This document shows, in pieces, positions 1 to 8,588 of a stretch of DNA of 64,000 nt; the stretch's first letter is position 1; each line of letters opens with the position of its first letter. Made by a program: the position numbers and the translations under genes. The stretch comes from Methyloversatilis universalis EHg5 (GTDB lineage: Bacteria > Pseudomonadota > Gammaproteobacteria > Burkholderiales > Rhodocyclaceae). Location of the stretch: contig NZ_KB900539.1 of the NCBI RefSeq assembly GCF_000378945.1, positions 140,168 through 204,167 on the forward strand, read 5' to 3'. The notes under the pieces are model-generated. The model saw only the letters and a program-made list of their open reading frames with translations. It did not search any database and was not told the DNA's origin.

Positions 1-1619
1 CCGGCGGGTGGCGGAGGCGCGTCGCCCGGCATCGGGTCGAGCGCATGCGTGACCTGATTCCACAGACCGGCGACCGGTCGTGCCGCGCGCAGCGCGACCG
101 TGTGACGGCGGGTCCAGCCCACCGACCAGAAGGTGCTGCGGTCGGCACTGCGACCGTGCATGACCGCCTGCCACGAACGACCGTCCGGCGCGGTGCGCGA
201 GGACAGCAGATCGCCGGTCAGCCAGGCCACTGGTGGCGCCCACAGCCGCTTGCCGCTGCGGTCGGCGCCGCGCCATTGCGCGGCTTCGACCGCCCAGGGC
301 GTCCATACGCCGTCATTGGCCAGCGTGCGGAAGGCATTGGCCATGTCCGGCAGGCTGGCACGGGTGCCGTTGCTGGCGGACGCGTCCAGCCCGTGTGCGC
401 GCAGCAGTGCGATCAGCGGGTCGTCGCCGACCAGCGCGCGCACCCGCAGCGCCGGAATGTCCGCCGCCTGCGCCAGCGCGGCGCGGGTGCTCAGCGGATG
501 GTTGCCGTAGGGCACGCCGGGCGGAAGCGGCAGTGCGACATGGGTCGGGCTGTCGTCGAACACCGAGGCGGCACTGATCCAGCGCTGGTCCAGCGCCAGC
601 CCGTACAGGAAAGGCTGGGTCACGCTGCCCGCCGGCAGCCGGCGCCATGCGGCGTCGACCTCGTCCGGCCCGCCGGCCCACACCAGCACTTCGCCGCTCG
701 CGTTGTCCATCACCAGTACCGACACGTCGCCGCGCTCGCGGCCCAGCGTGTCCAGCGCGCGCCGCTGCAGCCGCGCGTCCAGCGTGGTGGCGCGCTGTTC
801 GCCGGCTTCGCGCAGCAGCCTGCGGGCCAGCGCCGGCGCTTCGTTCCAGCGCGGGTCCAGCCGGTAGCGACGCGTCAGCACCTGTTCGGCCAGCGCCTTC
901 AGTTCGCTGCAGGCCGGCGCCGGCTTGAGCTTGAGCGCCACTGCGCAGGCGCGCTGGCCGACCCGGTCGGCGCCGGCATTCGGGCCGCGCAGCAGCGCGG
1001 CCAGCAGCAGCGCTTCGCGCAGTTCCACCGCGTCCGGGTCCTTGCCGAACAGGCCGCGGCTGGCGGCGGAAATGCCGCGCAGTTCGCCGCGGAAAGGCGC
1101 GAGGTTGAAATAGGCTTCGAGGATTTCCGCCTTGTTCCAGCGACGTTCGATCTCACGCGCGGCGGCCGCCTGGTCCCATTTCTGGCCGACGCTGCGACGG
1201 CTGCCCTGCAAGCGCAGCGCCGGATCGATCAGGCCGGCCAGCTGCATGGTGAGCGTGGAGGCGCCACGCGGGCGACGGCCTTCCAGTGTGCGCCAGATGT
1301 TGTCCCAGGTGGCGCCGGCCAGCGCGGTCCAGTCCACGCCCGAATGTTCGAGAAAGCGCTTGTCCTCGGCCACCAGCAGCGCGCGGATCAGCGGCGGCGA
1401 CAGCGTGCGGGCGGATACCCAGTCCAGCCGCCGCTCGCTGAAATCCACGCGGATTTCGGCCAGAGGCTGGCCGTAGCGGTCGAGCAGCCGGGCTTCGGAA
1501 GAGCGCCAGCCGTCGCGCACGGCGGCGAAATCGGGGGCGAGCGCGAAGGCGGCCGGGGCGGCCAGCGCCAGCAGCGCACAGGTGGCGGCAGCACAGGTCC
1601 GCCGCAGAGGGGCGCTCAT
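1..1619 (-). CDS. pbpC: Penicillin-binding protein 1C, 5' part (transpeptidase motifs degenerate)
   Basis: Only the first ~539 residues lie in the window; the 3' end is off the left edge. The ATG is at 1619-1617, followed by a hydrophobic N-terminal signal/anchor. The GT51 peptidoglycan glycosyltransferase domain has intact motifs: EDKRFLEHSG (catalytic Glu85), RGASTLTMQ (118-126) and RRWNKAEILEAYFN. The domain that should be the transpeptidase aligns well with PBP1C, but the SxxK motif reads SVTQ (332-335), the SxN position reads AAD, and the KTGT position reads HGRS. It should therefore polymerise glycan strands in the periplasm but not cross-link them. It follows queD by 27 bp on the same strand and may be cotranscribed. 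The identification is firm; loss of transpeptidase activity is inferred from the missing catalytic lysine. Confidence 0.9.
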   Translation of the reverse strand, partial: MSAPLRRTCAAATCALLALAAPAAFALAPDFAAVRDGWRSSEARLLDRYGQPLAEIRVDFSERRLDWVSARTLSPPLIRALLVAEDKRFLEHSGVDWTALAGATWDNIWRTLEGRRPRGASTLTMQLAGLIDPALRLQGSRRSVGQKWDQAAAAREIERRWNKAEILEAYFNLAPFRGELRGISAASRGLFGKDPDAVELREALLLAALLRGPNAGADRVGQRACAVALKLKPAPACSELKALAEQVLTRRYRLDPRWNEAPALARRLLREAGEQRATTLDARLQRRALDTLGRERGDVSVLVMDNASGEVLVWAGGPDEVDAAWRRLPAGSVTQPFLYGLALDQRWISAASVFDDSPTHVALPLPPGVPYGNHPLSTRAALAQAADIPALRVRALVGDDPLIALLRAHGLDASASNGTRASLPDMANAFRTLANDGVWTPWAVEAAQWRGADRSGKRLWAPPVAWLTGDLLSSRTAPDGRSWQAVMHGRSADRSTFWSVGWTRRHTVALRAARPVAGLWNQVTHALDPMPGDAPPPPA

Positions 1620-1646
1620 CGTGCGGTGGGCGGCCGCGGTGTCAGT

Positions 1647-2012
1647 TCAGCATGCACTGAGCGTGCATTTGTCGCCCGAAGCCTGGCGCTCGACGGTCAC
1701 CCGCGCGAGCTGCGGCAGCTGCGGTGCCAGCTGGCGCCACAGGTAGTGGCACAGGTTTTCCAGCGTGGCCGGGCCGATGCCTTCGACCTCGTCCAGGAAG
1801 CGGTGGTCCAGCCTGGCCCTGACCTCGGCCAGCGCGGCGCGAAACACCGCCAGATCCATCAGCATGCCGCTGTCCGGGTCCGGTTCGCCGCGCAGGCTCA
1901 CTTCGGCGTGATAGGTGTGCCCGTGGATGCGCAGGCTGGATTCGGTCTCCACCTTGCGGTGCAGGGTGTGGGCGGCTTCGAAGAAGAAGCGCTGGCTCAG
2001 TTCAACAACCAT
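1647..2012 (-). CDS. queD: QueD-type 6-carboxytetrahydropterin synthase (PTPS family)
   Basis: 121 aa, the usual size for QueD, which makes 6-carboxy-5,6,7,8-tetrahydropterin from dihydroneopterin triphosphate in queuosine (7-deazaguanine) synthesis. Zinc ligands are visible as His15 (EAAHTL) and His30/His32 (IHGHTY). The C-terminal DHRFLDE and PATLEN segments are typical of the family. The catalytic cysteine that normally sits four residues before the HGH motif is Ser26 here. queE lies 74 bp upstream on the same strand, which supports the queuosine role. The substitution may be a subfamily trait of betaproteobacterial proteins or may mark a different reaction within the PTPS family. Confidence 0.85.
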   Translation of the reverse strand: MVVELSQRFFFEAAHTLHRKVETESSLRIHGHTYHAEVSLRGEPDPDSGMLMDLAVFRAALAEVRARLDHRFLDEVEGIGPATLENLCHYLWRQLAPQLPQLARVTVERQASGDKCTLSAC

Positions 2013-2086
2013 CTCGTTACGTCCATCGATACTTCAAAAGGAAACCGTCGCGCCATGCAGTGCGGGCGGTTCCGGGTCTGCAGCGC

Positions 2087-2716
2087 TCAGCGTATGCCGA
2101 CCGCCTTGTGCGTCTGGAAGCTCAGCCGCCAGCGCGGGTGCTGCATGCACCATTCGATGGCCCAGCGGGTGTTGTCCGCCGAAGCCGCATTGTCCATCGG
2201 CTGCACCAGGAAGTGCTCGAAATCCCAGGCTTCCATCGCCGCGAGGTCGAGGCCGGGCTGCGGCACCACCACCTTCAGTTCCTGACCGCGGGTCTGCACC
2301 ACCGGATTGCCGGCCTTGGGGCTCACGCACACCCAGTCCAGCCCGACCGGTGCGGCCAGCGTGCCATTGGTTTCCACCGCGATTTCGAAGCCGCGCGCGT
2401 GCAGCGCGTCGATCAGCGGCGCATCGACCTGCAGCAGCGGTTCGCCGCCGGTGAGCACCACGAAGCGTGCGCCCCCTTCACCCGCCCAGCTCGCGGCGAC
2501 GGTGTCGGCCAGTGCTTCGGCTTCGTAGCGGCCGCCCAGCGTGCCGTCGGTGCCGACGAAATCGGTGTCGCAGAAGCGGCACTGCGCGCTCGCCCTGTCC
2601 TGTTCGCGGCCGCTCCACAGATTGCAGCCGGCGAAGCGGCAGAACACGGCGGCGCGGCCGGCGTTCAGGCCCTCGCCCTGCAGCGTGTAGAAGATTTCCT
2701 TGACCTGATATGCCAC
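2087..2716 (-). CDS. queE: 7-carboxy-7-deazaguanine synthase
   Basis: A radical-SAM enzyme of about 209 aa that converts 6-carboxytetrahydropterin to 7-carboxy-7-deazaguanine, the step after QueD. The [4Fe-4S] cysteines are C31, C46 and C49, giving CX14CX2C rather than CX3CX2C; this spacing is known in some proteobacterial QueE proteins. Other family signs are YTLQGEG near the N-terminus, CDTDF and LTGGEPLLQ. I chose the GTG at 2716 because the protein then begins AYQVKEIFYTLQGEG, the usual QueE start. The open frame runs to an ATG at 2776, but those 20 extra residues look unrelated and would leave only 3 bp to the divergent srkA. Confidence 0.9.
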   Translation of the reverse strand: MAYQVKEIFYTLQGEGLNAGRAAVFCRFAGCNLWSGREQDRASAQCRFCDTDFVGTDGTLGGRYEAEALADTVAASWAGEGGARFVVLTGGEPLLQVDAPLIDALHARGFEIAVETNGTLAAPVGLDWVCVSPKAGNPVVQTRGQELKVVVPQPGLDLAAMEAWDFEHFLVQPMDNAASADNTRWAIEWCMQHPRWRLSFQTHKAVGIR

Positions 2717-2779
2717 GACCGATGCCAGAACCTGCGCAAAACACGCTAGGGTATCGCGTTTATTGGATTTTTCCACCTG

Positions 2780-3874
2780 ATGACCGACGACACCGACCTG
2801 CCGGATCCACCCCAGCCGCCGCTGCCGGCCGCAGCGCAGCGCGCGGCTCAGGCCGCATTGCAGCCCTCATTACAGTCCTCATCGCAGCCCTACGCCGATC
2901 TCAATCCGGACACCGTGCTCGACGCGCTCGAAGCGGCTGGTTTTCCGGTCGACGGCCGGCTGCTGGCGCTGAACAGTTTCGAGAACCGGGTGTATCAGGT
3001 GGGGCTGGACGAAGGCGCGCCGGTGATCGCCAAGTTCTACCGCCCGGCGCGCTGGAGCGACGAGGCCATCCTGGAGGAGCACGCGTTCAGCCTGGAACTG
3101 GCCGAACGCGAGATTCCGGTGGTGCCGCCGCTGCGTCTGCCGTCCGGCGATACGCTGGCCCACCACGCCGGCCACCGCTTCGCGGTGTTCCCGCGGCGCG
3201 GCGGCCGGGCGCCGGAACTCGACCGCAGCGACACGCTGGAATGGATAGGCCGCTTCATGGGGCGCATCCACGCGGTGGGCGCGGTGCAGCCCTATGCGCA
3301 CCGACCGGCGCTGGACATCGCCAGCTTCGGCGACGAGCCGGCTGCCTATGTGCTCGACCACGGCTTCGTGCCGCCGGAGCTGGAAAAGGTGTATCGCGGC
3401 GTGGTCGCGCAGGCGTTGGATGGCGTGCGTGCCGCCTTCGAGCGGGCCGGCGACGTGGCGCGCATCCGCACGCACGGCGACTGCCACGTCGGCAACATGC
3501 TGTGGGTCGAGGGCCAGGGGCCGCACTTCGTCGATTTCGACGACAGCCGCATGGCGCCGGCGATCCAGGATCTGTGGATGCTGCTGTCCGGCGAGCGCGA
3601 CGAGCGCGTGCGCCAGCTCGGCGACGTGCTGGCCGGCTACGAGGAGTTCTGCGAATTCGACCTGCGCGAGCTGCATCTGGTCGAGGCGCTGCGCACGCTG
3701 CGGCTCATCCACCACAGCGGCTGGATCGCCCGCCGCTGGCAGGACCCTGCTTTCCCGGCCGCCTTTCCCTGGTTCGACACGCCGCGCTACTGGGAAGCAC
3801 GGGTGCTCGAACTGCGCGAACAGATCGCGGTGATGGACGAAGCGCCGCTGTGGCGCATGCCCGGCATGGGCTGA
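2780..3874 (+). CDS. srkA: Stress response kinase A (YihE/RdoA family)
   Basis: 364 aa, a cytoplasmic Ser/Thr protein kinase with an aminoglycoside-phosphotransferase fold. In E. coli it protects stressed cells from death pathways. The catalytic loop HGDCHVGNML starts at about residue 232, and the Mg-binding motif FVDFDDSRMAP follows about 20 residues later. The segment NSFENRVYQVG fits the family's nucleotide-binding loop. The first ~38 residues are rich in Pro, Ala and Gln and extend beyond E. coli SrkA, so translation could begin later, but no internal Met is placed to replace this ATG. It is divergent from queE. Confidence 0.9.
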   Translation: MTDDTDLPDPPQPPLPAAAQRAAQAALQPSLQSSSQPYADLNPDTVLDALEAAGFPVDGRLLALNSFENRVYQVGLDEGAPVIAKFYRPARWSDEAILEEHAFSLELAEREIPVVPPLRLPSGDTLAHHAGHRFAVFPRRGGRAPELDRSDTLEWIGRFMGRIHAVGAVQPYAHRPALDIASFGDEPAAYVLDHGFVPPELEKVYRGVVAQALDGVRAAFERAGDVARIRTHGDCHVGNMLWVEGQGPHFVDFDDSRMAPAIQDLWMLLSGERDERVRQLGDVLAGYEEFCEFDLRELHLVEALRTLRLIHHSGWIARRWQDPAFPAAFPWFDTPRYWEARVLELREQIAVMDEAPLWRMPGMG

Positions 3875-3919
3875 CGCCGGTGCGCCGCGCGGCGTTTGCC
3901 TGGCACATGCCGGGTCGCG

Positions 3920-5131
3920 TCAGCGCACCCGGAACGGCAGGTTGGCGGTCGCCACCCTGCCCGCGCGGTCGGTCAGCGTGATGAACAGCCGGTAAGCCCC
4001 TGTGCTCGCCGGCGCGACGAAGCGCACGCTGCGCGCGTCGGCCTGCAGTACCCGCACGTCGATGCGTGGCGGCACGGTTTCCGCATCGCCACCTGCGCGC
4101 AGATCGCTCGCTTCGGCCTGCACTGTCCATTCGGTCGTGAGCGGCGAACCGTCGAAGGCGCGTGCATCGACGCCGGCCGAAATGTCCGCACCGGGCGCGA
4201 ATTCGTCTGCCGCGATGCCGATGCCGAGAATGCGTGGCGCGGCGGTGGTTTCCGGACGGCCCCAGGCCGCGGCCAGCGCGTCGGTCATCGCGGTTTCGCG
4301 GCCATCGACCAGCAGGCTGTGCCAGGTCGCGGTCTGTTCCTGCTTCTCGCCCCACAGGAAGGGGAAGGCGGCGACGATCTGCGGCTGGCTGGCGACGAAA
4401 GCCAGCGCCTCGCGGAAGAAATCCGCCTTCTGCGTGCTGGTCAGTTCCACCGGCGCGCCCCAGGGCTTGCGACCGGCCTGCCACTGACCCAGCGGGCCGA
4501 GTTCGGTCACCACCACCGGTTTCGTGACGCCCAGCCGCTGCAGGCGCGCCGGCAGTTCGAAGATCGCGCCGCCATAGACGTTGAGTCCGAGCAGGTCGAT
4601 CTGGCGGCAGCAGTCGGCCAGCGGGCGCAGCCCGTCGTCGCTGTTGTCGGCCACCACCATCATGGTCGGGTGGCGCGGATCGAGCGCCTTCACGATGCCG
4701 GCCACGCGGTCGACCTCACGCCACAGCGGCTTCGGATCGGCGACGCCGGTTTCGATCTCGTTGCCCACACCCCAGGCCAGCAGCGCAGGATGGTCGCGGT
4801 GGCGCTGCACGAAATCGCGGATGCGCGCGTCCTGCGCCGCCACCATGGCCGGGTCGCCGTAATCGAAGCCGTGGCGCGGATGGCCCAGCCACAGCCCCAT
4901 CACCACCTTCATGCCCAGCGCGTGCGCGGCATCCAGTACCCAGGCGTCGCTTTCGCGATACACCCGCACCACGCGCGCGCCGGCTTCGGCCAGCTTCTGC
5001 AGCGCGGTGCGGTCGCCTTCGAAGGCTGCGCCCTGCCAGGCGGGATCGGCGGCAGGGCTGGCGGTCGCTGTACAGCTCAGGACGAGTACGCAAAGCGCCG
5101 CACGCAGCGACGGAAGATAAAGTCGGCTCAT
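3920..5131 (-). CDS. Secreted glycoside hydrolase family 2-like TIM-barrel protein
   Basis: About 403 aa from the ATG at 5131. The frame is open to 5185, but the signal peptide (SRLYLPSLRAALCVLVLSC...) begins at this Met. The mature N-terminal half is a TIM barrel like the GH2 catalytic domain. GVGNEIE supplies the expected acid/base Glu and VVTELGPLG a likely nucleophile Glu. The C-terminal ~110 residues look like a beta-sandwich. The substrate cannot be told from sequence; glucanase- or exo-glycosidase-like activity on a polysaccharide in the periplasm or outside is plausible. It lies downstream of the HPP gene on the same strand. Confidence 0.7.
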   Translation of the reverse strand: MSRLYLPSLRAALCVLVLSCTATASPAADPAWQGAAFEGDRTALQKLAEAGARVVRVYRESDAWVLDAAHALGMKVVMGLWLGHPRHGFDYGDPAMVAAQDARIRDFVQRHRDHPALLAWGVGNEIETGVADPKPLWREVDRVAGIVKALDPRHPTMMVVADNSDDGLRPLADCCRQIDLLGLNVYGGAIFELPARLQRLGVTKPVVVTELGPLGQWQAGRKPWGAPVELTSTQKADFFREALAFVASQPQIVAAFPFLWGEKQEQTATWHSLLVDGRETAMTDALAAAWGRPETTAAPRILGIGIAADEFAPGADISAGVDARAFDGSPLTTEWTVQAEASDLRAGGDAETVPPRIDVRVLQADARSVRFVAPASTGAYRLFITLTDRAGRVATANLPFRVR

Positions 5132-5185
5132 GCTGCTCAGAGAGGGTGCCGCAGACGGTGTTCCCGACGCGACCGCAGTGCGCAA

Positions 5186-5662
5186 TCAACGACGTAAGCA
5201 GCGCCAGTAAGTGCTGGCCAGAAGCCAGAGCAGCACGGCGCCGGCGGCGGTGGGAAGCAGCAGGAATGACCAGCCCGGCTGCAGCAGAAACACGATGACC
5301 GGATTGCTGCCGGCCGGTGGATGCACGGTTCGGGTAAGCATCATGAGCATGGCGGCGCAGGCGCCGGCGGCAGCCATCGGCAGCCAGCCGGGGCCGAAGG
5401 TGTGCAGGAAGATCAGGCCGACGGAGGATGCGAGGACGTGGCCGCCGATCACGTTGCGAGGCTGCGAGAAAGGGCTGTCCGGAAAGCCGAACAGCAGGAT
5501 GCAGGACGCGCCGAACGACCCCAGTATCCAGGCCTGTCCGGTGCCCTCTGCCAGCAATCCTGTGGTGGCGAGTGCGACGAAGGCCCCCAGGCCGGCGAGT
5601 GCAATCCTGCTGGTCTGGGGACGCTGCGCCGCACCGGCCGCCGGGGCGGAAGGTGCGGTCAT
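5186..5662 (-). CDS. HPP family integral membrane protein
   Basis: 158 aa with about four transmembrane segments and the diagnostic motif RTVHPPAGSNP that names the HPP family (PF04982). Some plant and cyanobacterial members transport nitrite; bacterial members are mostly uncharacterised. The start at 5662 is only 6 bp after the formate dehydrogenase stop, so the two are almost certainly cotranscribed. That suggests a role tied to formate or anion movement, but this is inference from position. Confidence 0.8.
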   Translation of the reverse strand: MTAPSAPAAGAAQRPQTSRIALAGLGAFVALATTGLLAEGTGQAWILGSFGASCILLFGFPDSPFSQPRNVIGGHVLASSVGLIFLHTFGPGWLPMAAAGACAAMLMMLTRTVHPPAGSNPVIVFLLQPGWSFLLLPTAAGAVLLWLLASTYWRCLRR

Positions 5663-5668
5663 GACTGC

Positions 5669-6871
5669 TTACTTCTGCCTGAAGCGGGCCGCTTCTTCCG
5701 AACCGCCGGTTGCATTGCCCGCGCTGTACGAATGCGCGCCGACGCCAGCCAGCTTGCCGCCCTGCACCACCAGATACTCGTTGCGGATCGCGCGACCCTC
5801 GAAATAGCTCTCGAGAATTTCGCGCGTGCCGGCGGCATAGCGCGCCTGTGCCGACAGGCTGGTGCCGGAAATGTGCGGCGTCATGCCGTGGTGCGGCATG
5901 CGGCGCCACGGATGGTCGGCCGGTGCCGGCTGCGGGAACCATACGTCACCCGCGTAGCCCGCGAGCTGGCCGCTTTCCAGCGCGGCGGCGATGGCATCGC
6001 GGTCGCACAGCTTGCCGCGGGCGGTATTGATCAGATAGGCGCCGCGCTTGAAGTTCTTCAGCGTTTTCGGGTTGATCATGTGTTCGGTTTCGGGGTGCAG
6101 CGGGCAGTTCAGCGTGACCACGTCGCACACCCTGGTGAGGCTTTCCAGCGAGCTGTGGTGGGTCAGGTTCAGTTCCTTCTCCACCGACTCCGGCAGGCGG
6201 TGGCGGTCCATGTAGTGCAGTTTCACGTCGAAGGGCTTGAGCAGGCGCAGTACGCGCAGGCCGATGCGACCGGCCGCGACAGTGCCGACATTCATGCCCT
6301 CGAGGTCGTACGAGCGGGCCACGCAGTCGGCGATGTTCCAGCCGCCATCCAGCACCTGCCTGTACGACGGGATGTAGTTGCGCACCAGCGCCAGGATCAT
6401 CATCGCGACGTGCTCGGCGACGCTGTTGCTGTTGCAGTAGGTCACTTCGGCCACCGTGATGCCGCGGTCCATCGCCGCCTGCAGATCGGTGTGGTCGGAG
6501 CCGATGCCGGCAGTCACGATCATCTTCAGCTTCGGTGCTCTGGCGATGCGTTCGGCCGTCATATAGGCCGGCCAGAAGGGCTGCGAAATCACGATCTCGG
6601 CGTCGTGCAGCTCGCGGTCGAGCACGCTGTCGACGCCGTCCTTGCTGGAGGTGACGACCAGCTGGTGGCCATTGGCTTCGAGATACTTGCGCAGGCCCAG
6701 TTCGCCGGACACGCTGCCCAGCAGTGTGCCGGGCCTGAAGTCGATCGCGCGCGGCGTCGGCAGCGTCTGGCCGTCCGGGTAGCGCTCGATCAGCGGCAGA
6801 TCGTCCCGCGCATAGTTCTTCGGATAGCCGCCGACCGGATCGTCGTACAGCACGCAGACTACTTTTGCCAT
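5669..6871 (-). CDS. fdh: NAD-dependent formate dehydrogenase (single-subunit, metal-free)
   Basis: 400 aa, matching the D-2-hydroxyacid-dehydrogenase-type FDH of Pseudomonas sp. 101 with a +1 residue offset. It oxidises formate to CO2 and makes NADH in the cytoplasm. The nucleotide-binding motif AAGRIGLRVL is at 199-208, followed by Asp222, which favours NAD over NADP. The catalytic Arg285 (NTARGK) and His333 (TPHISGTS) are present. A strong ribosome site, GGAGGAG, precedes the ATG. A LysR-type gene lies just upstream on the same strand, with an inverted repeat between them. Such an enzyme suggests C1 metabolism or formate use as auxiliary energy. Confidence 0.95.
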   Translation of the reverse strand: MAKVVCVLYDDPVGGYPKNYARDDLPLIERYPDGQTLPTPRAIDFRPGTLLGSVSGELGLRKYLEANGHQLVVTSSKDGVDSVLDRELHDAEIVISQPFWPAYMTAERIARAPKLKMIVTAGIGSDHTDLQAAMDRGITVAEVTYCNSNSVAEHVAMMILALVRNYIPSYRQVLDGGWNIADCVARSYDLEGMNVGTVAAGRIGLRVLRLLKPFDVKLHYMDRHRLPESVEKELNLTHHSSLESLTRVCDVVTLNCPLHPETEHMINPKTLKNFKRGAYLINTARGKLCDRDAIAAALESGQLAGYAGDVWFPQPAPADHPWRRMPHHGMTPHISGTSLSAQARYAAGTREILESYFEGRAIRNEYLVVQGGKLAGVGAHSYSAGNATGGSEEAARFRQK

Positions 6872-6967
6872 GTTTGCTCCTCCGTTGTGAATGGCTGTGC
6901 GCCGGCTGGCGCGTGGCGCGGCGATCTGCCGCGTTCGTCATCCATGATTGGCGGCGGCGGAGGGGCG

Positions 6968-6982
6968 GACAAATCGTTTGTC
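6968..6982. promoter_or_regulatory. Candidate operator upstream of fdh
   Basis: A perfect 15-bp inverted repeat, GACAAA-TCG-TTTGTC, lies about 97 bp upstream of the fdh start and just beyond the 3' end of the LysR gene. It is the clearest dyad in this gap and could be the regulator's binding site for fdh. It does not have the classical T-N11-A LysR core, so the assignment is tentative. Confidence 0.35.
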
Positions 6983-7007
6983 CCGATGAGTCGATCGGCT
7001 ATTCCTA

Positions 7008-7964
7008 TCAGTCGGGCGCTGCCAGCAATGCATCGACGCGGCGCTGCAGATCGATTGCACGAAAGGCGGTCAGCGCGGCTTCAACCAGAGGTGGCCGCGG
7101 TTCGCGCATCGGCAGCACCAGACCGATGTCGCGCCCGAGTTCCGGAAGCAGCGGGATGGCCGTGATTTCCTGTCGCATTTCGAGCAGGCACAGCACGCTG
7201 TGCGGGACCACGCCGTACAGGCCGGCGCAGCGCACATGTGCATACAGCCCCAGCATGGAATCGGTTTCGACACAGGGCTGTACGTCGTGACCCGCACGCG
7301 CGAACGCGGCGTCGATGCCGCGTCGGCACTGCATTTCGCGGGTGAGCAGGCACAGCGGCAACCGGGCGGCTTCGTCCCAGTCGATCGACGCCCGGCCGTG
7401 GAACATGGCGTCATCGCGGGCGACCAGCACGTAACGTTCGCGGAACAGCGGTACCGTCACGAAGGAGGCCAGCCGCTCGTCCTCCAGATAGCTCATGCCG
7501 ATGTCCAGCTCGAACTCGTTCAGGCCGCGCAGGATGACGCTGGATGGAAGCGTGTGTATTTCGTGACGCAACTGGCCGTAGCGCTGCATGCATTCGGCCG
7601 TGAGCAGCGGCAGCAGTGGCTGAGTGGTCGGTATTGCGCCGATGCGCAACAGGCCGGCCGGGTTTCGTTCGCTGCCCAGTGCTTCCTGCCGCAGACCTTC
7701 GCAGTCTGCGAGAACACGACGCGCCCACGCCAGCACGCGCTCGCCTTCCGGGGTGAAGCCCTGGAAGCGGCGGCCGCGCAGCACGATCACCATGCCGAAT
7801 TCCTGTTCGATGCTGCGCAGTGCGCCGGACAGCGTGGGCTGGGATACGTTGCAGGCGTCGGCGGCACGACCGAAATGGCGCTCGCGTGCGAGCGTGACGA
7901 GGTACTGGAGCTGGCGGATGAACACGGTCGGTGTGCGCCTGCGGTATTCCGGCAGGCGGTGCAT
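7008..7964 (-). CDS. LysR-type transcriptional regulator, likely of fdh
   Basis: 318 aa from the ATG at 7964. The N-terminal winged helix-turn-helix spans about residues 14-72 (HFGRAADACNVSQPTLSGAL is the recognition region), followed by a LysR effector-binding domain (LRIGAIPTTQPLLPLL onward). The frame is open 109 codons further upstream, but that part is unlike a LysR and overlaps the divergent gene. The fdh gene begins 136 bp downstream in the same direction, so the regulator may act on fdh. An inverted repeat CGTTAT-N12-ATAACG at 7970-7993, over its own start region, could be an autoregulatory site. The ligand is unknown. Confidence 0.85.
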   Translation of the reverse strand: MHRLPEYRRRTPTVFIRQLQYLVTLARERHFGRAADACNVSQPTLSGALRSIEQEFGMVIVLRGRRFQGFTPEGERVLAWARRVLADCEGLRQEALGSERNPAGLLRIGAIPTTQPLLPLLTAECMQRYGQLRHEIHTLPSSVILRGLNEFELDIGMSYLEDERLASFVTVPLFRERYVLVARDDAMFHGRASIDWDEAARLPLCLLTREMQCRRGIDAAFARAGHDVQPCVETDSMLGLYAHVRCAGLYGVVPHSVLCLLEMRQEITAIPLLPELGRDIGLVLPMREPRPPLVEAALTAFRAIDLQRRVDALLAAPD

Positions 7965-8027
7965 GGTATCGTTATATCTATTGAAACATAACGAAGGACA
8001 GGTGTTGTCCGTGTGCGGCCTGGCTTC

Positions 8028-8588
8028 ATGGAACTGACCGAAATACTCTTCTGGCGGCGTGTGGACCAGATTGGACTGGATAGCTGCCGGGTGTTCAGAC
8101 TGGACGATGGCTGGCGCATCGAAGGCGCAGCGGTGTTTGAACAGGCGGGCGAGCCGGTGCAACTCAGCTACGAAGTTGGCACCGACGCCCTGTGGGTCGT
8201 GCGCCGGGCGCGCGTGACCGGTTACCGCGGGCGGATTCCGGTCGATCTGTCGGTACGGGTCTACGCTCAGGGGGCGTGGACGCTCAACCACCGTTCACAG
8301 CCGGCGGTGCGTGCCTGCGTGGATTTCGATCTCGGATTCTCGCCGGCGGCGCGCTTGCTGGCACTGCGTCGGCGAGCAGCGCTGAGGCTGCGTACGGCGT
8401 CGTCCGAGGTTGCGGTGCTGTCCTTCGCGGACGAGGTGCTGCTGCGGCAGGACACGCTGGCGCTGCCCACGCCCGAACGTGCGGTGTTCGAACAGGTTCC
8501 ACCATGCGCCGATTCGGCCAGTAACATCAGGCATGCCGCGCTGCCGCGGCGCACCGCTTTCAGTCCTGCGGCACCCGGGTGGCCATGA
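8028..8588 (+). CDS. Putative glycolipid-binding domain protein
   Basis: About 186 aa, divergent from the LysR gene. The N-terminus FWRRVDQIGLDSCR, the DGWRIEG segment, the central W(T)LNHRSQP part and the DFDLGFSPAARLLALRR motif match the pattern of the putative glycolipid-binding family (PF06475). The role of that family in bacteria is not established. No signal peptide is seen. The last 28 bp overlap the 3' end of the convergent corC-like gene, so the last ~30 residues may be poorly conserved. Confidence 0.6.
   Translation: MELTEILFWRRVDQIGLDSCRVFRLDDGWRIEGAAVFEQAGEPVQLSYEVGTDALWVVRRARVTGYRGRIPVDLSVRVYAQGAWTLNHRSQPAVRACVDFDLGFSPAARLLALRRRAALRLRTASSEVAVLSFADEVLLRQDTLALPTPERAVFEQVPPCADSASNIRHAALPRRTAFSPAAPGWP

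Noticed and set aside
1-1619. Calling pbpC a pseudogene
   Set aside because: The frame is open and the glycosyltransferase motifs are intact; only the transpeptidase residues are replaced.
45-2285. 746-aa open frame on the plus strand across pbpC, queD and queE
   Set aside because: It is the antisense shadow of three well-supported minus-strand genes; its product is Gln/Arg/Ala-rich without any family motif.
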